From positions 1 through 27,500 of the forward strand of contig CAUYUJ010007437.1 of assembly GCA_963575745.1 (NCBI GenBank): DNA of 27,500 nucleotides. The letters run 5' to 3'. The notes under the pieces are model-generated. The model had not been told where the DNA came from, made no database searches, and saw only the letters and a program-made list of their open reading frames with translations. This stretch comes from Prorocentrum cordatum. Lineage: Eukaryota > Sar > Dinophyceae > Prorocentrales > Prorocentraceae. Shown here piece after piece: positions 18,244 to 25,859 of the stretch (within the stretch, counting starts at the first letter, position 1; each line of letters starts with the position of its first letter). The position numbers and the translations under genes were made by a program.

Positions 18244-20134
18244 ATGGAGCGTGGCACAGCCTCCTCGCCCTCGAGCGGGGGCGATGGCGATGGCGCCGCG
18301 CGCTCGATGCTCACGCTGATGGTCATGGCGGACATCCTTGCTGCCACGCCGAAGCGAACCTGGGGATGGGGGGTGCGGCGTGCGCAGAGTTCCTCTGGCG
18401 AGGTTCGCATCCGCCGATGGGCGAGGCGGCCTGCCGAGACGGCCGCCCCGCCCGCCGAGCCCGCTGCGGCGGCCGCCCAGCCCGACACGCCCAAAGGTAG
18501 AGCATGCGAAAAAACAAACAATCAATCACAAAAACAAAAAAAAAACACAAAAAAAAATTCAAACAACAACACATCAACACAAAAAACAAAAAAAAAAAAC
18601 AAAAAACAAATAACACACACACAAAATCAAAAAAAAACAAAAAATCACAAAAAACCAAAAATCAAAAAACAATCAAAAAAAAAAATTCACAAAAAAATCA
18701 AAATCAAAAAACAAACCAAAAAAAAACAACAAAAAAAAATCAAAAAAAAAACCAAGCAAAAACACCAAAAAAAAAAAATCAACAAAATAATACATCACAA
18801 CAAAACAAATTCGTTCAACAACAAAAAATTCTAAAAAATAACAAAAAAAAAAAAAAATCAAAAAAATCATCAAAAACAAGTACAAACGGCGAGTGGCCCT
18901 ACACCTCTGGCACCGGACACCCCCCCTGGCGATCCTCCGCCAACCCACCTATGGCGAGACCGCGACCGCCCTGCGCCGAGGCCGCCAACCGTGCCTCCGC
19001 CGCCGCCGCCACCGCGCGGAGGCACCGACGCCGCCACTACCGACGCCGACTTCGAGTGGAAGCGCGCCCAGACGGCACGGGCTTTCATGGGCCGCATCTG
19101 GGACGAGCAGGAGAAGGACACGGGCGGCCACTACCAGGAGCAGCCACAGGACCAGGAGCAGGACACGAGCGGCCACGGCAAGGAGCAGGACACGATCGGC
19201 CACGACCAGGAGCAGGACGAGCGAGGCGGCCACGACCAGGAGCAGGACACAGCGCAGCAGCAGGACGACGGCCGCGGCGCGCTGGAGCAGCACTCGTACA
19301 AGTACACGGATGAGGACTGGTGGTGGCGCTGGGGCGACACCGCGCAGGGCGACGGGTGGGGCGGCCGCGCGCGTGACGCGCGGGGCGGCTCCATGGATGG
19401 CTACTGGCGGCTCCAGGACAACAAGTGGGTCTTCTACGACGCGCAGGGCGAGTGGAGCTACCAGCAGGACGAGTGGGCCTACTCGCAAGGCGAGTGGGGC
19501 TACCCGCAGGACGGCTACCCGCAGGGCGGCTACCCGCAGGACATGACGGGCTACTCAGATGCCCAGGGCGACGACCCGCAGGATGACGAGTGGGGCTACC
19601 CGCAGGACAGCGCAGGCGGCAACCAGCAGGGCGATGGAGGCGGCTACAACGATGGCGAGGGGTGGGCCAAGCAGCACGGCCATCGCGCGACGGGTGCTGC
19701 GAGCAGCTCGAGCACCACTGCGGTCACCGTCAATGGCAAGTACAGGATCGACCAGGGCGCGATCATCGAGACCATGAAGCGCATGCGCGAGGACGAGGTT
19801 CGTCGTCGTCGTCGCCGACGTCGACGCCAATCGCGACGACAGCGGCGACGACGACGACGGCGACGGCGGTGGCGGCGGCGACGACGACGACGGCGACGGC
19901 GACGACGGCGACGGCGACGGCGATGACGACGACGGCGACGGCTACGGCGACGGCGACGGCGGCGGCGACGCCGACGACGACGGCCCGCAGGTTGCCGACG
20001 ACCTGGCCGCCGACGGCGACGCCGCTGGGGGCGACGACGTGAAGCGGCAGGTCCGCAAGGCGCGCATGCGCGGGGGGCGGGTCGTCAACACTCGGCGCCT
20101 CAAGAAGGCCCTGGCCGAGCTCGGTGCGCTCTGA
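18244..20134 (+). CDS. Gene C: acidic, repeat-rich protein of unknown function
   Basis: Proposed exons 18244-18496, 18881-19797 and 19991-20134 join in frame to 437 aa. The start is the first ATG after an in-frame TAA at 18205. The N-terminus is low complexity, and a Pro-rich stretch follows in exon 2. Residues ~140-156 (FEWKRAQTARAFMGRIW) look helical. Next come EQD-rich repeats (GHDQEQD-like), WWWRWGD near 231 and YWRLQDNKWVFYD near 259, which faintly recalls a WW-type strand. Then come repeats of QGEWSY, DEWAY and GYPQD/GYPQG (~274-328), a helix-like IDQGAIIETMKRMREDE, and a basic C-terminus (KRQVRKARMRGG...NTRRLKKALAELGAL). The YPQ/GEW repeats suggest a disordered, scaffold- or RNA-binding-like protein; no function is assigned. 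If 19798-19990 is not an intron, that interval reads as an Asp/Gly-rich linker after a one-base shift. Confidence 0.7.
18497..18880 (+). other. Candidate A-rich, G-free intron of gene C
   Basis: AAAG|GTAGAG at the left and ACAAG|TACAAACG at the right, phase 1; joining the flanks restores one continuous frame. Only two G occur between 18509 and 18879; the rest is A with some C and a little T. The flanking exons are strongly GC-rich. Confidence 0.62.
19798..19990 (+). other. Candidate GAC/GGC-repeat intron, or coding linker with a frameshift
   Basis: GAG|GTTCGT at the left and CCGCAG|GTTGCC at the right, phase 0, share AGGTT at both edges. The inside is (CGACGG)n-like. Removal restores the frame to the stop at 20132-20134. 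Alternatively a single indel at about 19798 would let the whole stretch code for Asp/Gly repeats. Confidence 0.45.
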
Positions 20135-20378
20135 GTGGGCCCGCGCACCGCACTCTGCTGCGCGCGTGCGCGCGGCTGTCGGCACGTTTGTTGAGAGGCG
20201 CGTTGCGCCGCTCAGCCGCCCTCCATCGCGTGCAGGGCTTCGGGCTGTGCTATCGTGACAAATGCGCGGGCGGCGTGTTGGGTGGGTGGGTGGGCACACG
20301 GGCGTCATGATAGATCATGGGCGGGCAGTTCTTTCAGTTGGCGACTTCTCTGGGGCACCGAGTCATGAAGCATACCAG
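20135..20378. other. 3' flank of gene C, no gene seen
   Basis: GC-rich spacer with GCGCGTGCGCGCG near 20160 and GGGTGGGTGGGTGGGC near 20279. No poly(A) signal is evident. Confidence 0.45.
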
Positions 20379-20635
20379 ATGTTACGATTCGCTACCGCTG
20401 ACACGTGACAAATGTTACGATCTGCCACCACTGAATCGTAACATATGTTACGATCTGCCGCCGCTGAAACGTAACATATGTTACGATTTGCGCCCCACGA
20501 TTCGTAACATTTCATATGAGGTGCACAAACAACGCGATGTTACGAATCGCACCCCCCGAAACGTAACACATGTTACGTTTTGGGCCCCCTAAAACGTAAC
20601 ATATGTTACGTTTTGGCACCGCCCAATCGTAACAT
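20379..20635. repeat. Seven 33-nt tandem hairpin units, 4 + 3
   Basis: Units are 20379-20411, 20412-20444, 20445-20477 and 20478-20510, a 26-nt gap, then 20537-20569, 20570-20602 and 20603-20635. All are exactly 33 nt. Each starts ATGTTACG, and units 2-7 end CGTAACA(T/C). The first unit's right arm is degraded (CGTGACAA). The stem is 8 bp in every intact unit, 10 bp in unit 2 (ATGTTACGAT) and 12 bp in unit 6 (ATGTTACGTTTT). The central 13-17 nt vary and are C-rich. Adjacent units create the perfect palindrome CGTAACATATGTTACG at the joints. The array sits 244 bp after gene C and 250 bp before the ATG of gene D. Confidence 0.93.
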
Positions 20636-20852
20636 TGCAACCTCGCTCGCCGTTGGCCTCGCTCGCGGCATCGTCACCCTCAAACCCTCATCATCCAGAG
20701 TGTTTGGCCGCCCTCCTCATACCCACTCCATATACACTCGCGGGCGCTGGCCCGATGTCGCCAGCCGTGCGTGGATTTGCCAGCGGGTGCGTCGGGGGAA
20801 CACTCGGCGCGCCGCAGCAGTTGTGGCTCGAGTGTTCAGGCTTGGTCTCAGC

Positions 20853-20875
20853 TTTTTTTTGTTTTCGTGTGCGAG
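20853..20875 (+). promoter_or_regulatory. Candidate spliced-leader acceptor of gene D
   Basis: TTTTTTTTGTTTTCGTGTGC followed by GAG at 20873-20875, 10 nt before the ATG at 20886. A long T tract before AG is what a trans-splice acceptor needs. A T-rich box is also the reported dinoflagellate promoter element, so it could play either part. Confidence 0.45.
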
Positions 20876-20885
20876 GGTGGCATCG

Positions 20886-22433
20886 ATGGCGGCCGCTGTT
20901 CCCCATGCGCAGCAAGTGGTTGAAGGGCTCGTTACGCAGCTGAACCAGCGCTCGGAGATCGTTACGTTGCAGCGCTCCGTTGGCCTCGACGTGTCCGACT
21001 CTCAGGCCAGCGCCTTCGTAGCCCACCTCAGCCAGATGTCCGTGAGCTTGGATGGCGCCGCCCGCCTGACGCGCCAGGCTAAGCTGGGGCCCTGGTCCAG
21101 CAGCCAGATGGCAAACATCGCGGCCGCGGTCAACGCCGCCGCAGAACGCACCGACCCTTCGGGTGGCACGCGGCCGCCGCAGACATGCGACCCCTTGGAG
21201 AGGTATTTCACGCAGCAGCTTCACGATTACTTCAAGAGTGATGTCATCGATGTTGATATTGCTACCCGCATGGTGGCCGTGCAGCTGTACAAACTGGGGC
21301 TGGTCTGCCCTTCGAACCAGGTGCTGAAGCGCGCGACGAGCATCATCCAGTTGGCTGGGCTCAAGGTGACGACCATGGGCGCGGGCAGCCAGTCGAACAT
21401 CGGAAAGAATATCAGGAGCTACGTCAAGAGCTTGGACAAGGATAAGAAGTTCCCGCTGGCACACATCCTCGTGCATCCAGCTGACCCGTCGGCGTTGCCC
21501 GCTGCCCACCTGCAGCATGCTTACGGTGACAGTCAGCCCGTGCCGTTCGTGATTGAGGGTCTGCCTTGCGCGACGGCGTCCTGCGCCTACCGCGAGTCCA
21601 AGAAAGGTGTGAAGGAGCAGGGCAGCGCAGTTGTCCCCTACGGCACTTCCACGGAGCAGATGATGGCAACGGCGGTGACTTCGGCGATTGCCCCCCTCGC
21701 GCAGGTCATGCAGCAGGCGATGGGGACCATCCCTGGGTTGCAGATCTTCGGGGCCCCGAAGATGGTGCAGCGTCGCGCGCCCCAGGTGGACTGGCCGCGG
21801 CGGCGGCCGACCCGCTGGCTGCGCTGGCGCCTCGGGCGGGGACGGCGTCTTCGCTTTCGCCGTCTGCGCCGACGCCTTCGTCTGTGCACCCTTCCATGCT
21901 GGGAGACTCCCCGCCCATCGCCGCCGTCGCTCGGGAGTACGACCCAGTTGAGGACCTGGAGCAGGCCGTCAGAGATGCAGCCGAGACGGCCAAGCTGCGC
22001 AAGCGCAGGACCACGGCTGAGGCAGCGGCCGACGGTGCGCCGAAAGCAAAGGCAAAAGCAAAGGCCAAGGGCAAGGGGGGGCTCAAATCCAAGGTCACGA
22101 AGAAGGAGGGCAAGGCTAGGAGTCGCCGACGTTCTCGCTGCCGCGGCTACGGCTCGCACAGGCGGCAAGGCCGCTGGCGCCGCCGCGCAGACTGGCGCCG
22201 CCAGGAAGAGGCCAGCTGCGGCCGTCGTCAAGCTCTGCGCCTCCGACTTCCGCTCCGAGGCCACGTGCAAGGCCACCTACCACAAGGGGAAGAACGACTG
22301 GACTTCGAGGGCGTACGGAATCGCCAAGAGGCGGTGCTTGTCGAGTGGCATGGGCGAGGACGAGGCGAAGGACGTTGCGAAGGAGGTCTACCACGTGGCG
22401 CTGAAGTCGTACGAGCGTGTATTCGGGAAGTAG
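20886..22433 (+). CDS. Gene D: protein of unknown function with conserved-looking C-terminal domain
   Basis: The start is the ATG in CATCGATGGC after a T-rich acceptor-like tract. Coding runs in one frame to about 21785, in a second frame through the middle, and back in the first frame to the TAG at 22431-22433. Intron model: 20886-21785, 21938-22093 and 22170-22433, giving 439 aa. Indel model: two compensating one-base errors near 21785 and 22113, giving about 515 aa with an Ala/Pro/Ser-rich linker. Residues 1-300 look helical and soluble (LVTQLNQRSEIVTLQRS; LERYFTQQLHDYFKSDVIDV). The middle contains YDPVEDLEQAVRDAAETAK and a KAKAKAKAKGKGG hinge. The last ~75 residues (LCASDFRSEATCKATYHKGK to VYHVALKSYERVFGK) form a compact basic domain with two Cys. 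No family is recognised. The hinge and tail suggest nucleic-acid binding, which is inference only. Confidence 0.75.
   Translation: MAAAVPHAQQVVEGLVTQLNQRSEIVTLQRSVGLDVSDSQASAFVAHLSQMSVSLDGAARLTRQAKLGPWSSSQMANIAAAVNAAAERTDPSGGTRPPQTCDPLERYFTQQLHDYFKSDVIDVDIATRMVAVQLYKLGLVCPSNQVLKRATSIIQLAGLKVTTMGAGSQSNIGKNIRSYVKSLDKDKKFPLAHILVHPADPSALPAAHLQHAYGDSQPVPFVIEGLPCATASCAYRESKKGVKEQGSAVVPYGTSTEQMMATAVTSAIAPLAQVMQQAMGTIPGLQIFGAPKMVQRRAPQVDWPRRRPTRWLRWRLGRGRRLRFRRLRRRLRLCTLPCWETPRPSPPSLGSTTQLRTWSRPSEMQPRRPSCASAGPRLRQRPTVRRKQRQKQRPRARGGSNPRSRRRRARLGVADVLAAAATARTGGKAAGAAAQTGAARKRPAAAVVKLCASDFRSEATCKATYHKGKNDWTSRAYGIAKRRCLSSGMGEDEAKDVAKEVYHVALKSYERVFGK
21786..21937 (+). other. Candidate first intron of gene D
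   Basis: CCCCAG|GTGGAC ... TCGGGAG|TACGAC, 152 nt, phase 0. The same interval also reads as plausible Ala/Pro/Ser-rich protein in the middle frame, so a one-base indel in the CCCC run is an equal alternative. Confidence 0.35.
22094..22169 (+). other. Candidate second intron of gene D
   Basis: TCCAAG|GTCACG ... GGCAAG|GCCGCT, 76 nt, phase 0. GGCAAGGC occurs both inside (22109-22116) and at the right edge (22164-22171), so a GC-donor intron between these two repeats is also possible. Confidence 0.35.
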
Positions 22434-23125
22434 GCCGCACGTCTCAGTGAACGCCTGTTGTGGCGACGATCGCGCGCCCCAGCTGAGCTTGCTCGCTTGC
22501 CGCGCCAACTTACTACTTGAGCAGACGAATTCGATTTGTATGTAGCCCCAGTCTGTTCGACGCGTTGCTTCCCGAGGCGGCCGCGGCCGCCGCTCATGCC
22601 CCTCCTCAGCGCCCCCGCCCACCTGCTGATCCCAATCTTCGCCCCTCCGTATCGGCATCCTCCTCAACATCCCCCTTCTCCTCCCCCTCCTCCTCATCGC
22701 CCTGGCGTCCCCCATCTTACCACCGAAGTCCCAGCCCCGCTTCAGAACCCATCCTCCTCCGCCCCTGCGCCAACTCCCCCCCCGCAGCATTCCTCCGCGT
22801 GCTGACTTTGCTAGGACTGGCACCGCGGGGCTATAGAAGCAGCCGTTGTGGACTTCACTCGCAGGCACGATGCTTCGCAAGATTGATGCATGCACCCAGC
22901 CACCCCTCGCAAAATAGTGCATCGCCAGCGCTCGCCTTCATGTAGCCATCGGCCACAATGGCAATGCCACAACCGACTGTCACCATCACGATGGCCATCG
23001 TCATCATCCATGTCATCGGGGATGCCTCAGGCGAAACGCTCGTGGTGAACATGGTGGGGCCCCCATGCGCTATGGCCCCGCCCCCGCGGGTGGCGGTGGC
23101 GGGGCAGGTGATGGTTGCATTTGCT
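22434..23125. other. Spacer between genes D and E, no supportable gene
   Basis: 22590-22800 is C/T-rich (CCTCCTCCTC-like). 22955-23030 is rich in CAT/ATC triplets and has an open frame from 22958 without recognisable features. No repeats of note. Confidence 0.5.
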
Positions 23126-23147
23126 TCCGTAGCCGTTTTGGCTCGAA
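23126..23147 (+). other. Genomic relic of the dinoflagellate spliced leader
   Basis: TCCGTAGCCGTTTTGGCTCG followed by AA matches the 22-nt dinoflagellate spliced leader at 19 positions. The differences are transitions at positions 10, 20 and 22. It lies on the same strand as gene E, 43 nt before the proposed ATG. Relics of this leader in genomic DNA are known to mark genes re-inserted from mature mRNA. No second tandem leader copy is visible. Confidence 0.8.
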
Positions 23148-23190
23148 CTGCGTTCATATTTGTTCGTTCGGCGCTGTTGCGCGTAGTCGC

Positions 23191-23625
23191 ATGCCAGCGC
23201 CGCCATCTGCGGCAATGCACCCCGTGCCCTCTGCAGGGCCGCGGCACACGCCATCGGAACTCCGAAGCGCTGGTCCTCAGTCGGGAGAAGCGCCCGATGC
23301 TGAGCCCGCCGATGTCCATGACGGCGGAGACCACAGCGAGAGCGGCAAAGTTGGCACCCCCTCTTCGGCAGCGGCAGCCTCTGAGGAAGGAAGCGGCGGT
23401 GGCGACCCTCCCCGCTTCGCCCCGACTAAGGAGACTCGGAAGCGGGAACTCGAGCACGAGTGGCCGTCGCTCGACGACGCCAGCATGCCAAAGGAGGTCA
23501 GGGAGCAGTTTCTCAGGATGCAGGCCGAGGACATCCCGACAAACCCTGCCTTTCAGGGCGCCCGTGCAGCGAGGCCTACATTCAAGGTTCGGTACATTAT
23601 CACCGACGGCTACGACAGCGATTAG
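23191..23625 (+). CDS. Gene E: 144-aa protein, probable retroposed gene behind a spliced-leader relic
   Basis: Single uninterrupted frame from the ATG at 23191 to the TAG at 23623-23625. The frame is also open upstream to 23065, but the leader relic at 23126-23147 would lie in the 5' untranslated part of the source mRNA, so the ATG after it is preferred. Residues 1-70 are disordered (Pro, Ser, Gly, Asp/Glu). Residues ~75-125 hold a charged helical segment (TKETRKRELEHEWPSLDDAS; KEVREQFLRMQAEDIP). The end is RPTFKVRYIITDGYDSD, with an acidic tail. No family is recognised and no membrane segment is seen. There is no poly(A) relic after the stop. Lack of introns and the leader relic both fit insertion from processed mRNA. 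Confidence 0.72.
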   Translation: MPAPPSAAMHPVPSAGPRHTPSELRSAGPQSGEAPDAEPADVHDGGDHSESGKVGTPSSAAAASEEGSGGGDPPRFAPTKETRKRELEHEWPSLDDASMPKEVREQFLRMQAEDIPTNPAFQGARAARPTFKVRYIITDGYDSD

Positions 23626-23635
23626 AGCGGGGACG

Positions 23636-23835
23636 GGCAACGGCGTTTGGCCGTGTCGTGCCATGGAGTGCAGAACGGCAGCGGCGTTTGGCCGCGTGGT
23701 GGCACGGCCGACGGGGTGCAGCAGGGGGTGCAGCAGGGCCGACGGCATCGGTAGTAATCAAAGTGCAGTCTTCCCGTGCAGGGTGCAGCGGCTGTTGGCC
23801 GTGCCGTGACAACGGCGTTTGGCCGTGTCGGTTGG
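23636..23835. repeat. CGGCGTTTGGCCG repeat family
   Basis: A 21-nt sequence starting CAACGGCGTTTGGCCGTG is exact at 23638-23658 and 23810-23830. CGGCGTTTGGCCG recurs at 23682-23694 and GGCTGTTGGCCGTG near 23790. GGTGCAGCAGGG is duplicated in between (23717-23741). Confidence 0.75.
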
Positions 23836-23959
23836 CGTGCGCAGCGAGTGTGGTGCAGCTGTGGCATTATGCGTTCGGGTGGTGTTGCGCCGCGCCTGCT
23901 TGAAAAAGCGACTCGCCTCCAGAGTATACCATCCACCTCCCGCCCCCAAACCACCAACA
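23836..23959. other. Short spacer
   Basis: GC-rich to balanced DNA between the CGGCGTTTGGCCG repeats and an AT microsatellite. Nothing recognisable. Confidence 0.4.
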
Positions 23960-24045
23960 GAGGCATATATATATATATAAACAGATAAGCAGACATACAT
24001 ACATATATACATATATATATATGTATGTATATATATACCGATCTG
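23960..24045. repeat. (TA)n / (CATA)n / (TATG)n microsatellite
   Basis: Runs of TA (about 23964-23980, 24004-24022 and 24030-24038) with CATA and TATG units. It resembles a short version of the tetranucleotide array at 1.7-3.6 kb. Confidence 0.92.
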
Positions 24046-24084
24046 ATCTATGGGTAGACATGTAAAAAGATAGATACGTAGATC

Positions 24085-24302
24085 GCCCAACCGCCGCCCA
24101 CCCGCCCACCCACCGCCAACCCGCCCGCCACCCACCCACCACCCACCACCCGCCCACCCGCCCACCGCCCACCCGCCCACCCAACACCCACCCACCACCC
24201 ACCCAACCCACCCACCACCCACCCACCACCCACCCACTGACCACCCACCCACCACCCACCCACCACCCACCCACCCACCCACCCACGCCACCCACCCACC
24301 CA
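24085..24302. repeat. (CCCACCA)n-like C-rich tract
   Basis: CCCA, CCCG and CCACCCA words in changing order. The + strand contains almost no T or G. The complementary strand is a run of GGGTGG words with G-quadruplex potential. Confidence 0.95.
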
Positions 24303-24432
24303 CACTTGGAGGCTGGGCAGTACGCATATGCAATGGGCAATGTAAGGTAAATGCCGAGCTATCTGAATCCACCCGTCCTGGGAGCTACCCAGCGCTATTC
24401 TGGCAACCGTCGGGCTATCTACAATGCACTAT

Positions 24433-24446
24433 GCGAGCATGCTCGC
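24433..24446. repeat. 14-nt palindrome GCGAGCATGCTCGC
   Basis: Identical to the centre of the 28-nt palindrome at 17791-17818. Confidence 0.8.
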
Positions 24447-24480
24447 GTGGGGCCCAACCCATGCGTGGGGCCCAACCCAG
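24445..24480. repeat. Tandem duplication of an 18-bp unit
   Basis: GCGTGGGGCCCAACCCAT followed immediately by GCGTGGGGCCCAACCCAG. Confidence 0.9.
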
Positions 24481-24778
24481 TCCAATCAGTGCTTGGCGCT
24501 TCGCATATTTCCACCGACCCATACAGAAAGGGCGCCCAGGCGAGTTGAGGTGCGAGGAGGGTAGTGTAAGAGCAACGAGGGGGGCACCCGAACCGTTTGC
24601 AGGTGGAGGTTGAGAAGGAAGAGGAAGGATTGATGAGAGAGGAGAGCGACGTGTTATGAATAACATGATGGGCGATGATGAGAAGGAGTGGGAGGGGGAG
24701 GAGGATTGAGGATTGAGGAGGGGGGGGGGGGGCGATCAAGATGGCCAGAGGCATCTCGGATGCCTGGCCGCCGACGCC

Positions 24779-24942
24779 AGGCGACGATGCTTGCGCACGC
24801 TTTGGGCGCATTCCCCAAGAGGCGCACCCCTGCAAGGCACCCCCGCAGTCAGGATTGTCAGAAGCAACATCGCACACAGGCGCACGTTTGCGGGGGATGC
24901 GGCGACGCTTGCGCGCACTATGGACGCTAGCCCCAAGGGGCG
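24779..24942. repeat. Diverged duplication, ~120-bp spacing
   Basis: GGCGACGATGCTTGCGCACG...CCCCAAGAGGCG (about 24780-24824) and GGCGACGCTTGCGCGCACTA...CCCCAAGGGGCG (about 24900-24941) are related at roughly 75% by eye. Confidence 0.5.
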
Positions 24943-25310
24943 TATGCAATAACTCATTGATTACTTGGGCATCTGTGGCCCTATTGGGCAATCTTGGAGC
25001 CATCTTGTGGCCTCGAAAGGCCCCCATCGCTCTCCCTGAACCCGAGTCGGGCCCGTCGGCGGGCCCAGAACGTGTTCGGCCCTCTCTAGGCAGTCAGTGT
25101 TATTTTCAAGCCGTTGCAGGATGTTGGCCTCTCGGAGGCCTTTGAGGTTTCGGTGGCCACTTGTAGCCAGCCGCATTGAGACTTTCTGGGGGCATTGTCG
25201 AGCATCTTGGGGTGCATCTTGAGGCGTATTAGGGAATCGCGAGCCATCTTGAAAGATCGTCTTCGGGCCCCTGAGGCACCCTTGGAGCCGCCACTCGCGA
25301 ACAAGTGCAT

Positions 25311-25751
25311 CCTGTCACCTCGGGAACGCCATGCCCATGTGGAAAGGAGGCAGGGGGGGGGGGCGCGGCAAACCTGTCCCCGAAGGGGAAGAGAAGGATT
25401 GAAAGAGGGGACCCCCCCCCCAAACCACCGACGCCCTAAGCCTCCATCCGTAGCCGAGTCTGCTCAGTGAAGCATTGATTCCCGGGCGTAGCCCGAAGGT
25501 GTTTCCCGTATCCTCAGCCATGACGAGGTGCGGACAGCAGTTCCCCTCGACCATCAGCGTCATGGTCCGAGCCCTCACGTTCGATCAGGGTTGGACATGC
25601 CATGAATCGACTAACTGTCCAGGGTGCTTGTCCAGGGGCCTTCGGCCTTCCGCCTCCCGCGGGGCTGTCGGTGATCTCTCGGGGGCTCCTCGACAGGCTC
25701 TGAACTCTGGGGGCTCGGGTGGGGGCTCATGGGGAATATATGGGCATGGGG
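25311..25751. other. Spacer before gene F, no gene seen
   Basis: Contains a G run (about 25354-25363) and a C run (about 25421-25431). TCCGTAGCC at 25447-25455 matches the first nine positions of the spliced leader, but the rest is poor. A frame from 25475 (MIPGRSPKVFPVSSAMTRC...) is open but unrecognised. Confidence 0.4.
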
Positions 25752-25800
25752 AGGGGGGGGGGGGGGGAGGGGGGAGGGGTGAGGGGGGAGGCGTGGGGAA
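25752..25800. repeat. G-rich tract
   Basis: GGGGAGGGGGGGGGGGGGGA-type sequence with further G runs; a strong quadruplex candidate just upstream of gene F. Confidence 0.85.
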
Positions 25801-25859
25801 TCGTGGGTTTTGCATTGCGCGCTAGGGCCGCGTCGCAGGCGGCGGCGGGCACTTCCGAC

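Larger units (their letters stand above)
24303..25310. other. Long spacer, no gene seen
   Basis: Contains a 14-nt palindrome (24433-24446), a tandem 18-bp duplication (24445-24480), GAG/GAT-rich DNA (24600-24735), a ~120-bp duplication (24779-24942) and ATCTTGG-type degenerate repeats (24960-25290). Open frames on both strands carry no recognisable features. Confidence 0.5.

Noticed and set aside
17638-18525. 295-codon minus-strand frame opposite the start of gene C
   Set aside because: It overlaps the gene C first exon and a spacer of short repeats; no recognisable domain.
20317-20592. Frame with an 11-residue repeat (NICYDLPPLKR-like) across the hairpin array
   Set aside because: 33 nt is 11 codons, so the repeat keeps the frame open. 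Arms are conserved as palindromes at the DNA level, which coding would not require.
20379-20635. CRISPR array
   Set aside because: Variable parts are only 13-17 nt, the conserved part is a self-complementary arm pair, there are no cas genes, and the setting is eukaryotic.
22116-22922. 268-codon minus-strand frame
   Set aside because: It overlaps the well-supported C-terminal exon of gene D and has no features of its own; it is a GC-rich shadow frame.
25447-25468. Third spliced-leader relic (TCCGTAGCC...GCTCA)
   Set aside because: Only about 15 of 22 positions match, the TTTTGG centre is missing, and no convincing coding frame follows.
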